Counted from the first letter of the stretch, positions 11,037 to 22,599 are shown. The stretch is 64,000 nucleotides of DNA from Deinococcus sp. Arct2-2 (GCF_004801315.1 NZ_SSNW01000020.1:1-64000), one strand, 5' to 3'. Notes: generated by a model from the sequence alone, not told the origin. Numbers and translations are program-made.

Positions 11037-11564
11037 TTAGGCCTGCGCCCCGCCCGGCATGATCGTGCCCGGTGTCACGCCCAATTGGGCCAACGCCTCG
11101 GCCCAGCGGTCTTCGGCCTCTACCTTCCAGATCAGGTCTGGGTTGTCCTGTTCTACCCAGATCCACATGCCCACCCGTGCCTCTTCTGTCAGTTGGCCCG
11201 CGTCCCAGCCAGCGTAGCCCAGCACCAGCATGTACTCTTGCCCCGATTCCATCACGGCCCGCAGCACGTCCAAACTGCTGGTGACGAGCAGATCGGCGCT
11301 TAGCCGTACTTCTCCCTCTAGGTTCAGAGGTGTGCGGTACAGGCACCAACCCAGTGTGCGGTCTACGGGGCCGCCGCGCCACGCTGGGCCAGCTTGCCCC
11401 GGCATATCAGGCAACAGTTCCGACACCGACTGAGACATGGGCGCGTTGACGATGAGTCCCATTGCACCCTTCGTATCGTGTTCGAGCAGCAAGATCACCG
11501 CGCCCTCGAAGATGCCGCCGCGCAGGTGCGGGCTGGCCACCAAAAACGTGAGCGGAACAGACAT
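11037..11564 (-). CDS. yqgE: YqgE/AlgH family protein (UPF0301)
   Basis: About 175 aa. The N-terminal block LTFLVASPHLRGGIFEGAVI and the following LLLEHDTKGAMGLIVN are diagnostic for the family, as is the WRGGPVD motif. The biochemical role is not established; the fold is a compact alpha/beta domain. The reading frame continues 16 codons upstream, but MSVPLTFL at 11564 matches the family start. No strong ribosome-binding site is visible. The gene follows lon on the same strand after a terminator. Confidence 0.88.
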   Translation of the reverse strand: MSVPLTFLVASPHLRGGIFEGAVILLLEHDTKGAMGLIVNAPMSQSVSELLPDMPGQAGPAWRGGPVDRTLGWCLYRTPLNLEGEVRLSADLLVTSSLDVLRAVMESGQEYMLVLGYAGWDAGQLTEEARVGMWIWVEQDNPDLIWKVEAEDRWAEALAQLGVTPGTIMPGGAQA

Positions 11565-11597
11565 TGCTGTACAGGATAACGGGCACGAGGGGCCAGC

Positions 11598-11626
11598 AAA
11601 ACCCCCCGCCATCGCTAGCAGGGGGC
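11598..11626 (-). terminator. Terminator of lon
   Basis: Stem of C and G runs (11602-11607 / 11621-11625), with TTTT on the minus strand at 11598-11601, 23 bases after the lon stop and before yqgE. Confidence 0.55.
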
Positions 11627-11648
11627 AAAGATTAAGCTTGAGTAAGGC

Positions 11649-14105
<2,457 letters not shown>

Positions 14106-14220
14106 GATTGCTCCTTTTGACCAGCAACAGGGCGCGTCCTAGGGGGCGGCTCTGCATTGAGAGGTGTGCATTGAGAGGGGGGCTTGGCGTCCGGTTTAAT
14201 TCTTACCTGATACCAAGAAA

Positions 14221-14259
14221 CTTGAGTGCAACTATATCAAGTTTGCGGAGATGGGGCAA
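14221..14259 (-). promoter_or_regulatory. lon promoter with HspR-type HAIR operator
   Basis: HAIR-like element CTTGAGT-N7-TATCAAG at 14221-14241 (consensus CTTGAGT-N7-ACTCAAG, 12 of 14 bases). On the minus strand, -35 TTGCCC (14254-14259) and -10 TATAGT (14231-14236) have a 17-base spacer. The HAIR therefore covers the -10. HspR is known to repress lon and other heat-shock genes in Deinococcus radiodurans. The rest of the 582-base gap (14260-14440) shows nothing recognisable. Confidence 0.75.
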
Positions 14260-14439
14260 GCGCCCCGCTGTCCACCGTGCCTTGATCACCCTTCGCCTTC
14301 GCCGTGTGGACCACGCAGTCTGTTCCACATCTCAACGCTACTCCGCATGCCCTGACACAACCCTTGCGCTGCCTGATGGGAGGTTTAGGAATGGTTAGGG
14401 CGGGAGAGGCTAAAGGTTGTGGGGCGGGTTCGTTCTCGC

Positions 14440-14599
14440 GTGGCCCCCTCACCCCGCTGCGGTGCAGCGCCCCTCTCCCACAAGGGGCGAGGGCAAATGA
14501 TGTGGGCCTGAGTTTTTAGCTCCTCACCCTTGAGGGGGGAGGCTGGGACTCGCAGAGCTGCGCAGCAGAGGGGGTGAATGAGCAAAGCGATTGCCCTTC
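14440..14599. repeat. Intergenic repeat, family B
   Basis: CCCCCTCACCCCGCTGC..CAGCGCCCCTCTCCCAC is followed by TAGCTCCTCACCCTTGAGGG, a CTCGCAGAGCTGCGCAGCAG module and GGGGGTGAATGAGC. The two halves are the same modules as in other gaps, and GCGATTGCCCTTCC closes the element. Confidence 0.7.
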
Positions 14600-14687
14600 C
14601 ACACTCCAAAATTCCACTCCCGATCCCACCAAAAGAGGGGTGAAGGCATTCTCGCCCCGCCCCTCCAGCCCTACTCCAGCTTCCCGC

Positions 14688-15830
14688 CTAAGCTAAAAGC
14701 GCCCGCGCAATAATCAGCTTCTGAATTTCGCTCGTTCCTTCGTAAATCCTGAGTAACCGCTGATCTCTGTAAAAACGTTCCACCGGGTAATCCTTCATGT
14801 AGCCCATGCCGCCCGCCACCTGCACGGCTTTGTCGGCCACCTGAGACAGCATTTCGGTGGCGTGGTACTTGGCAATGCTCGCCATGCGCCGCACGTCTTG
14901 GCCTTTATCTACCATCCACGCCACCTTTTGCCACAGCACCCGGCTGGTTTGCAGGGCGATGTCCATTTCGGCCAGCATAAATTGCACCGCCTGAAACTCT
15001 CCAATCGGCTGCCCGAATTGCTCGCGGGTTTTGGCGTGCTGCACACTTAAATCCAGCAGACGCTGCATGGCCCCAGTGCTGCGGGCCGCGATGCCCACCC
15101 GCCCAGCGGTCAGGATACCCAGCGCCTCGCGGTAGCCCAAATGCTCTGGCCCCAGCAGGTTGGCGGCGGGAATCTCGGCGTCTTCGAAGATCACCTCTGC
15201 CGACAGCGCCCCCTTCTGGCCCATTTTCTCGTCTATTTTGCCCACGCGCACGCCGGGGGTGGTCTGTGGTTCCACCAAAAAGGCGCTCATGCCTTTGGTG
15301 CCCTGTGCCGGGTCAGTAATGGCGATCACGGTCAGCAGACCCGCGATGGGCGCGTTGCTGATGTAGTGCTTGGTGCCGTTCAGCACGTACATGTCGCCGC
15401 GCCGCTCGGCCCGCGTGCGAATGTTGGCCGCGTCGCTGCCGCTCGTCGGCTCGGTGATGGCAAATCCGGCCACGCATTCGCCCGACGCCATACGCGGCAG
15501 AAACCGCTGTTTCTGCTCCTCGTTGCCCAGCCGCACGAGGCCACTGGTGCCGATAGAGGCGTGGGCGCTGATGACGCCGCCAAAGCCCATATGCCCCTGC
15601 CCCAGCGCCTCGTAGGCCGCGCACCGCCCCAGCATGCCTAGCCCCGCGCCGCCGTATTCTTCCGGAATACTCAGGCCAAACAGCCCCAGCGCCGCCGCCT
15701 GCGCCATCAGTTCGGGCGGCACGCGGTTGGTGTCCTCGATTTCGTGGGCGCGAGGTTCCACCACAGTCAGCATAAAGTCGCGAATGGTGTCCTGCACGTC
15801 GCGCAGGTCTTCCGGCAAATTGAAGTTCAT
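14688..15830 (-). CDS. Acyl-CoA dehydrogenase
   Basis: Flavoprotein of 380 aa that introduces a trans-2 double bond into acyl-CoA and passes electrons to ETF. FAD motifs are GFAITEPTSGSDAANI and GTKHYISNAP; the substrate region is TREQFGQPIGEFQAVQ. The catalytic Glu is in RIYEGTSEIQ (about Glu364), the short- or medium-chain position. Length is standard. It stands alone, separated from lon by a 582-base gap and divergent from a VOC gene. Chain-length preference cannot be read. Confidence 0.93.
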   Translation of the reverse strand: MNFNLPEDLRDVQDTIRDFMLTVVEPRAHEIEDTNRVPPELMAQAAALGLFGLSIPEEYGGAGLGMLGRCAAYEALGQGHMGFGGVISAHASIGTSGLVRLGNEEQKQRFLPRMASGECVAGFAITEPTSGSDAANIRTRAERRGDMYVLNGTKHYISNAPIAGLLTVIAITDPAQGTKGMSAFLVEPQTTPGVRVGKIDEKMGQKGALSAEVIFEDAEIPAANLLGPEHLGYREALGILTAGRVGIAARSTGAMQRLLDLSVQHAKTREQFGQPIGEFQAVQFMLAEMDIALQTSRVLWQKVAWMVDKGQDVRRMASIAKYHATEMLSQVADKAVQVAGGMGYMKDYPVERFYRDQRLLRIYEGTSEIQKLIIARALLA

Positions 15831-15939
15831 GTGTAGCTACAGGGTACGGCAAAGCGGCGGCGGGAAAGAGTGGGGTCAGTTCAATTTGTTCCGCAGAGAG
15901 GGACGGGGCCGAGGCTCTGGCTGGGGTTACGTTACCCCT

Positions 15940-16329
15940 ATGTCTAACCAAATTACCCCGCTGATTTCTGGCCTAGACCACGTACAGATCGAAGCGCCTG
16001 CGGGATGTGAAGCGGCGGCCCGCGCCTTTTTTACTGGCTTTTTGGGCCTGCCCGAACTGCCCAAGCCTGCGGCACTGGCAACACGTGGCGGTGTCTGGTT
16101 CGGTCTGCCCGATGGCCGCCAACTGCACATCGGCGTCACGCCCAATTTCGTGCCCCGCGACAAAGGGCATGTGGCGCTGCGTTGCCCTGACCTAGACGCC
16201 GTGACCGAGCGGGCGAGTAGATTTGGCATCACTTGCGTGCCAGATGCAGAATTAGCCCCCATCCGGCGTGTATTCCTGCGCGATCCGTGGGGCAATCGCC
16301 TAGAGATTTTGGAAGCGCAGTCAGACTGA
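15940..16329 (+). CDS. VOC / glyoxalase superfamily protein
   Basis: Single vicinal-oxygen-chelate module pair, 129 aa. The first half begins LDHVQIEAPAGCEAAARAFF and contains a His near residue 13. The second has HVALRCPDLDAVTERASRFG, and it ends in the typical FLRDPWGNRLEILEA with a C-terminal metal-site Glu. Metal-dependent lyase, dioxygenase or drug-binding functions are all possible, and substrate is unknown. The ATG at 15940 has no ribosome-binding site but lies 6 bases after TACGTT (15928-15933), so translation is probably leaderless. The longer frame from 15634 runs back into the divergent gene. Confidence 0.85.
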   Translation: MSNQITPLISGLDHVQIEAPAGCEAAARAFFTGFLGLPELPKPAALATRGGVWFGLPDGRQLHIGVTPNFVPRDKGHVALRCPDLDAVTERASRFGITCVPDAELAPIRRVFLRDPWGNRLEILEAQSD

Positions 16330-16367
16330 GTTCTCCACGCCGATTGGCCTATTCCCTGCCTTGCCCG

Positions 16368-16396
16368 TTGACAGTCGCCCCCCGCTTCACTAAGAT
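16368..16396 (+). promoter_or_regulatory. Promoter of the tRNA-His / tRNA-Leu unit
   Basis: Consensus -35 TTGACA (16368-16373), 17-base spacer, -10 TAAGAT (16391-16396), 55 bases before tRNA-His. Confidence 0.85.
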
Positions 16397-16450
16397 GTAC
16401 AAGCCTGTGAAGGCGGCTAAGGTCAGTGTTGGCTGACAGATGGTGGCTGT

Positions 16451-16528
16451 GGTGGGTTTAGCTCAGTTGGTTAGAGCGCCGCTCTGTGGCAGCGGAGGCC
16501 GTGGGTTCAAGTCCCATAATCCACCCCA
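16451..16528 (+). tRNA. tRNA-His (GTG)
   Basis: Includes the extra 5' G (-1) at 16451 and an encoded CCA at 16526-16528. Acceptor GTGGGTT / AATCCAC; anticodon loop CTGTGGC gives GTG. Discriminator C is typical of tRNA-His. Confidence 0.97.
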
Positions 16529-16601
16529 AAATGCCCCGGCTCAGGCGAAGGTCTGCGCTGGGGTTTCTCTTTTCTCTTTTGGCTTGAGTCAGGTATCCCG
16601 T

Positions 16602-16686
16602 GCGGGGATGGCGGAATTGGTAGACGCGCCAGATTTAGGATCTGGTTCCGGAAGGAGTGAGGGTTCAAGTCCCTTTTCTCGCACCA
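16602..16686 (+). tRNA. tRNA-Leu (TAG)
   Basis: 85 nt with encoded CCA. Anticodon loop TTTAGGA gives TAG. A long variable arm follows (class II tRNA), with acceptor GCGGGGA / TTCTCGC. Co-transcribed with tRNA-His from the promoter at 16368; a C4/G4 hairpin followed by T-rich sequence lies between the two. Confidence 0.97.
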
Positions 16687-16721
16687 AGTAGGTAGGGTAA
16701 GAACGGCAGTTTAGACGGCGG

Positions 16722-16759
16722 GGGCGGCTTTTCCAATAGGAAGGCCGCCCTGTTCTTTT
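16722..16759 (+). terminator. Terminator of the tRNA unit
   Basis: GGGCGGC (16722-16728) pairs with GCCGCCC (16744-16750), with an inner TTCC/GGAA pairing, followed by TGTTCTTTT. Confidence 0.8.
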
Positions 16760-16918
16760 GGTTTCCCTTGCCCTGTGGTTCACGCCCGCTGTTTTCCGCT
16801 AAACTCTTTGTTGGCCTTTGTGCTGAGGCATGAACTTCAGAGGTTGGGGGCAGAAGCAAGCGCCCCCCGCCAGAAAAGCATTATGATGCGCCGGGCATGC
16901 CGCGCCCACGATGCAGGC

Positions 16919-16939
16919 CTTGAGGAACCACCTCTCAAG
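16919..16939. promoter_or_regulatory. HAIR-like inverted repeat upstream of tig
   Basis: CTTGAGG-N7-TCTCAAG, 12 of 14 positions of the HspR HAIR consensus with the correct 7-base spacer, 93 bases before the trigger factor start. The surrounding leader (16760-17032) contains a TATGAT hexamer at 16882-16887 but no convincing -35. HspR control is inference. Confidence 0.5.
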
Positions 16940-17023
16940 CTTTCAGTGGCGCAGGCGGCAGAATCACACACAACGAGGGTGCCGGGCCGCCCCCACACGG
17001 GGCCGCGTGTCCGGTACCAAGAC

Positions 17024-18385
<1,362 letters not shown>

Positions 18386-18444
18386 CCCAGTTTGAACGTC
18401 AACTCTGTGCGGTGAAAGCTGAGTAGGGGAGACGCAACTAAAAG

Positions 18445-18480
18445 AAGAAGGCTTGTCCGATGGGGCGGGCCTTCTTTTTT
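18445..18480 (+). terminator. Terminator of tig
   Basis: AAGAAGGC (18445-18452) / GCCTTCTT (18469-18476) with inner pairing, then TTTT. Classic intrinsic terminator 60 bases after the stop. Confidence 0.9.
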
Positions 18481-18507
18481 GGTGTGTGGGATTGCTGGGT
18501 GGGGGGA

Positions 18508-18730
18508 GTCTAAGGGTCTAAAAGTCTAGGGTCTAAGGTGTTGGGGCGGGTTGGTTGCTGAATTGCCCTCTGTGCGTTGCAGCTCTGCGAGTCCCGCAAG
18601 GGGCGAGGGCTAACAGCAAAGGCGAGAATCGTGGGCTGTTGCTCCCTCACCCTTGAGGGGGGAGGGCTGGGGAGGGGGTGAGTGAGCAAAGCGATTACCC
18701 TTGACCCGTCCTTAGACCCTCGCCCCTTAG
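18508..18730. repeat. Intergenic repeats, families B and C
   Basis: The 457-base gap between tig and fabH holds GTCTAAGGGTCTAAAAGTCT (family C), then TGCAGCTCTGCGAGTCCCGC, GCTCCCTCACCCTTGAGGGG and GGGGGTGAGTGAGC (family B). It closes with CTTAGACCCTCGCCCCTTAG, a family C copy in the opposite direction. Confidence 0.65.
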
Positions 18731-18776
18731 CCGCCCTCCCGCACACCACCCAACCGCCCCCACCACCCCATCATTT

Positions 18777-18835
18777 TGAACCCCGTTCAGACACCACCAG
18801 AATTGATTGAACGTCCGTTCAAAGAATGCTACGGT
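18777..18835 (+). promoter_or_regulatory. fabH promoter with two palindromic operators
   Basis: Promoter -35 TTGAAC (18807-18812), 17-base spacer, -10 TACGGT (18830-18835), followed after 7 bases by the fabH ATG, so the mRNA is probably leaderless. The -35 lies inside a perfect palindrome TTGAACG-TC-CGTTCAA (18807-18822). A second site TGAAC-CCC-GTTCA is at 18777-18789. AACG-N2-CGTT cores are typical of TetR-family acyl-CoA-responsive repressors; the regulator here is not identified. The same TGAAC-N3-GTTCA site recurs before acpP. Confidence 0.7.
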
Positions 18836-18842
18836 GGGTGGC

Positions 18843-19901
18843 ATGACCGACCTTCACGCTTCTCGCCCCAGCATCGGCATCACGGCCCTCGGCTCCTTTG
18901 CACCCGCCCGCGTGGTGAAAAACGAGGAATTCGAGGCGCGGATGGACACCACCGCCGAATGGATCGAGTCCCGCACCGGGATCAGAGAACGCCGCTTTTC
19001 TGCGCCCGACGAATTTACTTCAGATGTGGGCTTGGGCGCGGTGCGTGACCTGTTGGCCCGTGACCCAGACGGCCTGAAAGACGTGGATATGGTGATCTGC
19101 GCCACCGCCAGCCCGGACGCCATGTTCCCCTCTACGGCGGCCCTGATCGCTGGACAAGTGGGCCTCGCCGGTGCGGGCGCGTTCGACTTGTCTACGGCGT
19201 GCAGCGGATTCGTGTACGGGCTGGGCATGGCGCAGGGGTTGATTCTGGGTGGCATGGCCCGCCGCGTGCTGGTCATCGGCGCAGAAACCATCACCAAAAT
19301 CGTGGATCAGGATGACCGCAACACCGCCATTTTGTTTGGCGACGGTGCGGGCGCAGTCGTGGTTGGCCCCGTGCCAGAGGGCTACGGCTTTCAGGATTTT
19401 GTGCTGGGTGCAGACAGCGTGGGCGGCTCTAGTCTCTACTCCCGCTTCCTAGCCCACCAACTCCCCGGCGGCTTCCCGATGGGCAAATGGACAGGTATGA
19501 ATGGCCGCGAAGTCTTCAAATTTGCCGTGCGGGTGCTGGGCGACAGCGGCGCAGAAGTCCTCGCCAAAAGCGGTGTGAAGAGTGAGGACGTGGATTGGGT
19601 GGTTCCTCATCAGGCCAACGTGCGAATTATCGAGGCTGCCGCCCAGCGCTTTGGCGTCCCGATGAGCAAAATGGTAATGAACTTAGACCGCTACGGCAAT
19701 ACTTCCAGCGCCACTGTGCCGCTTGCCATGAAGGAAGCCGTGGACGACGGGCGCGTGAAGGACGGCCAGCAAATCTTGCTGGTGGCCTTTGGCGGCGGCC
19801 TGAGTTGGGCGGCAGCCACGCTGAAATGGTGGAGCGGTGCGCCAAGCGTGCAGGCCCGCGAATGGGCGGGCAAAGCGGAGCCTGAAGCGGTGTCGGTATG
19901 A
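18843..19901 (+). CDS. fabH: 3-oxoacyl-[ACP] synthase III
   Basis: Initiates fatty-acid synthesis by condensing an acyl-CoA primer with malonyl-ACP. The catalytic triad is Cys in DLSTACSGFVYGL, His in WVVPHQANVRII and Asn in YGNTSSATVPLA. The 352-aa length is slightly above average because of a short extension at both ends (C-terminal QAREWAGKAEPEAVSV). First gene of the fab operon. ATG 18843 sits 7 bases after the -10. An upstream in-frame TTG at 18807 lies inside the operator and is rejected. Its stop overlaps the fabD start (ATGA). Confidence 0.96.
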   Translation: MTDLHASRPSIGITALGSFAPARVVKNEEFEARMDTTAEWIESRTGIRERRFSAPDEFTSDVGLGAVRDLLARDPDGLKDVDMVICATASPDAMFPSTAALIAGQVGLAGAGAFDLSTACSGFVYGLGMAQGLILGGMARRVLVIGAETITKIVDQDDRNTAILFGDGAGAVVVGPVPEGYGFQDFVLGADSVGGSSLYSRFLAHQLPGGFPMGKWTGMNGREVFKFAVRVLGDSGAEVLAKSGVKSEDVDWVVPHQANVRIIEAAAQRFGVPMSKMVMNLDRYGNTSSATVPLAMKEAVDDGRVKDGQQILLVAFGGGLSWAAATLKWWSGAPSVQAREWAGKAEPEAVSV

Positions 19902-20812
19902 CACCCAAGATCGCAGCACTGTTTCCCGGTCAGGGATCGCATTCGGTGGGCATGGGTGCTGACCTGACCGCTGCCCACGCCGCCGCCGAAGCCGTGTACG
20001 CGCAGGCCGAAGCCACGTTGCCGGGCCTGCGTGCCCTGATCGAAACTGGCCCACTGGAAGACCTGACGCTGACGGCCAACCAGCAACCCGCATTGGTGGT
20101 AGCGTCGATAGCGGCGTACCGGGCGTGGGTCGCTCAGACTGGCCTGACCCCCGATTTTGGCGCGGGCCACAGCCTCGGTGAGTATTCGGCGCTGGTAGCT
20201 GCCGGATCGCTGAGCCTGCCGGACGCTCTGCGCCTGACCCGCGAACGGGGCGAGCGGATGCAGCAGGCCGTCCCAGTGGGTGTGGGGGCCATGTGCGCTG
20301 TAATGGGTGACCCCGCCGCTGTGCTGGAGGTCTGCGCGGCCAGTTCCGGCGTCGTGCAGCCCGCCAACTTCAATGCGCCTACCCAAACCGTTATTTCGGG
20401 CGAGAAGGGTGCGGTAGACGCGGCCAGCGCCGAACTGAAGGCACGCGGCCTGAAGGTCATTCCCCTGAAGGTCAGCGCCCCGTTTCACTGCGCCCTGATG
20501 CAGCCTGCCGCCGCAGGACTGGCCCCCGCCCTCAGTGACACGCCGTTCGCGCCGCTGGCCTTCCCGGTGTATGCCAACGTGACCGCCGAAGCCGGAGCCG
20601 CCCCCGCTGCCCTGCCCGAACTGCTGGCCGCCCAGATTACGGGCAGTGTGCGCTGGGTAGAAACGATCCGGGCATTGGCCGACGCGGGCGCGGAAGTGTT
20701 CATCGAATTCGGCCCCGGCACCGTGTTGACCGGGCTGGTCAAACGCATCCTGCCCGACGCCCGCACGATCAATGTGGGCACAGCGGCGCAGCTCGAAGCG
20801 TTCGCGCTATGA
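19898..20812 (+). CDS. fabD: Malonyl-CoA:ACP transacylase
   Basis: Transfers malonyl from CoA to acyl carrier protein. N-terminal LFPGQGSHSVGMG, nucleophile Ser in GHSLGEYSALVAAG, active-site His in KVSAPFHCALM, and the terminal FIEFGPGTVLTGL. 304 aa, normal length. Start overlaps fabH by ATGA, and its own stop overlaps the next gene by four bases. Translational coupling is likely throughout the cluster. Confidence 0.96.
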   Translation: MTPKIAALFPGQGSHSVGMGADLTAAHAAAEAVYAQAEATLPGLRALIETGPLEDLTLTANQQPALVVASIAAYRAWVAQTGLTPDFGAGHSLGEYSALVAAGSLSLPDALRLTRERGERMQQAVPVGVGAMCAVMGDPAAVLEVCAASSGVVQPANFNAPTQTVISGEKGAVDAASAELKARGLKVIPLKVSAPFHCALMQPAAAGLAPALSDTPFAPLAFPVYANVTAEAGAAPAALPELLAAQITGSVRWVETIRALADAGAEVFIEFGPGTVLTGLVKRILPDARTINVGTAAQLEAFAL

Positions 20813-21342
20813 GGGAGCCTTTTACACAGGCGGAGATTGTGGCGGCTTTGGGACAGACTCAGGCAGAAGTCGGCGCGTTCTTTGCAGAGCTGTCCCCCGA
20901 ACAATTTATGCACGGCAACGCGGAAACGTGGTCTCCTGCCCATCATCTGCACCATCTGATCGTTTCCAATCAGCCTGTGGCCTCTGCCCTCGCGTTGCCC
21001 CGTGACCGCCTGCCCGCCCGCAACGCCACGCAGCCTTCCCGCTCTTATTCCGACATTCGGGCGCTGTACCGGGAAGTCTTGGCAACAGGCGTCAAAGCCT
21101 CTGGCCGATTTTTGCCTGACCCACAGGGCACGCAGGCTGAACTTTTGACCGAATTCAGGCAAACACTGGACACTTTGCAAGCCAAATTGCAGGGCTGGAA
21201 CGACGTTGACCTAGACGCATACACGCTGGCCCATCCTGTTCTAGGCCCACTGAGCGTGCGGGAAATGCTGTTGTTTACGCTGTACCACAACGCGCATCAT
21301 CTGGCAGGCGTGCAAAATAAAACCCAAATGGAGAACGCATGA
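20809..21342 (+). CDS. DinB-like four-helix-bundle protein
   Basis: 177 aa with DinB-family features. A His-rich helix lies near residues 40-50 (SPAHHLHHLIVSN), and a second metal-ligand motif near the C-terminus (TLYHNAHHLAGVQ). Together they supply the three-His metal site expected of DinB/YfiT-type metal-dependent enzymes (thiol transferases or hydrolases). Deinococci have many such genes. Its overlap with both fabD and fabG (ATGA junctions) places it firmly in the fatty-acid operon, which is unusual. A role linked to acyl or thioester metabolism is inference only. Confidence 0.8.
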   Translation: MREPFTQAEIVAALGQTQAEVGAFFAELSPEQFMHGNAETWSPAHHLHHLIVSNQPVASALALPRDRLPARNATQPSRSYSDIRALYREVLATGVKASGRFLPDPQGTQAELLTEFRQTLDTLQAKLQGWNDVDLDAYTLAHPVLGPLSVREMLLFTLYHNAHHLAGVQNKTQMENA

Positions 21343-22100
21343 CCGACGCTCAACCCACACCCACCCGCAAAGTCGCCCTCGTGACTGGCAGCAGCCGGGG
21401 CTTAGGCCGCGCGATGGCGCTGCAACTGGCCGCCGCTGGCTTCGATGTCGCCATCCACTATGGCCGCAACGCCGCCGAAGCCGAAAAAGTGGCCGAGGCC
21501 GCCCGCGCACACGGCGTCACCGCGCAGGTATTCGGGGCCGACTTGACCACGCCCGCCAATGCCGGAGCCTTGGTGGAACAGGTCATCGCCGCCTTTGGCC
21601 GCCTCGATGTGCTGGTGAACAATGCCGGAATCACCCGCGATACCTTGGCCGTGCGAATGAAGGACGAAGACTGGAACGCTGTGCTGGACACGAACCTGAC
21701 CAGTGCGTTTACCGCCAGCCGCGCCGCCCTGAAGCACATGATGCGTGCCCGCGCGGGCCGAATCATCAACATTGCCAGCGTGGTAGGCCTCATGGGTAAC
21801 CCCGGACAGGCCAATTACGTGGCCAGTAAAGCCGGACTGATCGGCCTGACCAAAGCCCTCGCCAAGGAATATGGCGGGCGCGGCATCACCGTAAACGCGG
21901 TGGCTCCCGGTTTTATGGAGAGCGACATGACGGCGGCCCTGCCGGAAGCGACTCGCACGGCGTATCTGGGCGGCATTCCGCTGGCCCGGTTCGGTCAGCC
22001 GGACGAAGTGGCGGCAGTGGTGGCCTTCCTCGCCAGCGACGCCGCCGCTTACATCACTGCGCAGGTGATCGGGGTAGACGGCGGGCTGTATCCGCATTGA
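21339..22100 (+). CDS. fabG: 3-oxoacyl-[ACP] reductase
   Basis: NADPH-dependent short-chain dehydrogenase, 253 aa. Cofactor motif TGSSRGLGRAMA, NNAGITRD, and the catalytic Ser-Tyr-Lys set in NIASVVGLMGNPGQANYVASKAG. The C-terminal VIGVDGGLYPH follows the usual FabG ending. It reduces beta-ketoacyl-ACP during elongation. Start overlaps the DinB-like gene by ATGA. A 10-residue Thr/Pro-rich N-terminal extension precedes the fold. Confidence 0.94.
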   Translation: MTDAQPTPTRKVALVTGSSRGLGRAMALQLAAAGFDVAIHYGRNAAEAEKVAEAARAHGVTAQVFGADLTTPANAGALVEQVIAAFGRLDVLVNNAGITRDTLAVRMKDEDWNAVLDTNLTSAFTASRAALKHMMRARAGRIINIASVVGLMGNPGQANYVASKAGLIGLTKALAKEYGGRGITVNAVAPGFMESDMTAALPEATRTAYLGGIPLARFGQPDEVAAVVAFLASDAAAYITAQVIGVDGGLYPH

Positions 22101-22265
22101 GCATCCCCACTAAGATAGACCTGAGAACTTTCGCACAATGAATTGATAGACTGGCCCTGCCTTTGGGCGCGTTGCATGACAAGCGGGACGTAGAGAGCAT
22201 GTCCTCAGATAGAGGAATCCCCCAGTGTTTCCGCACTGGGGGGCACTGAAAGGTGGTGATTCTCT

Positions 22266-22412
22266 ACGAAACACAAGAAGTCTAACACGCCCCGGAAAAG
22301 GCGGCAACCGCCGCTTACTCCAAAGCGTGTCACGGCTTGGGCAGGCGCAGTTTCCGCTGTCCTGCTCGCCGTCAAGTTCTTGTCCCTGATCATCAAACTG
22401 ATCCTCACCTAA
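22266..22412 (+). CDS. Putative 48-aa basic membrane peptide, ACG start
   Basis: An open frame that lacks ATG, GTG or TTG but looks coding. A near-consensus ribosome-binding site AAGGTGG (22250-22256) is followed after 9 bases by ACG (22266). The peptide is a Lys/Arg-rich head (MKHKKSNTPRKRRQPP), then TPKRVTAWAGAVSAVL and a hydrophobic helix ending FLSLIIKLILT, followed by TAA. A 9-bp hairpin CCCCCAGTG / CACTGGGGG (22219-22242) lies just before the ribosome-binding site. A terminator follows at 22464. It lies between fabG and acpP. Alternatives are a gene whose ATG mutated to ACG, or chance. No family recognised. Confidence 0.45.
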   Translation, partial: TKHKKSNTPRKRRQPPLTPKRVTAWAGAVSAVLLAVKFLSLIIKLILT

Positions 22413-22463
22413 CCTGAAGCCTCTCGTGCGCCCTGCCGCGTCCAAGACAACCCTGAAGGCAAG

Positions 22464-22487
22464 CCCCGGCCCTGTGCTGGGGTTTTT
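22464..22487 (+). terminator. Terminator between fabG/small ORF and acpP
   Basis: CCCCGGC / GCTGGGG stem (one G-T pair), loop CCTGT, then TTTTT at 22483-22487. Confidence 0.8.
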
Positions 22488-22502
22488 GCTTCTCTGTACT
22501 TT

Positions 22503-22531
22503 TGAACCCCGTTGCCTTTGAACCCCGTTCA
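22503..22531 (+). promoter_or_regulatory. Candidate fab operator upstream of acpP
   Basis: TGAAC-CCC-GTTCA at 22519-22531, identical to the site at 18777 before fabH, with a partial copy TGAACCCCGTTGC at 22503-22515. A TAGACT hexamer at 22561 could be the -10 of the acpP promoter; no good -35 was seen. Confidence 0.6.
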
Positions 22532-22599
22532 GAAAACCCGCCTCTGCGCCGCGCCGCGTGTAGACTGGCGCAGACTTCAATCTAGGGAGGTATTTGACT

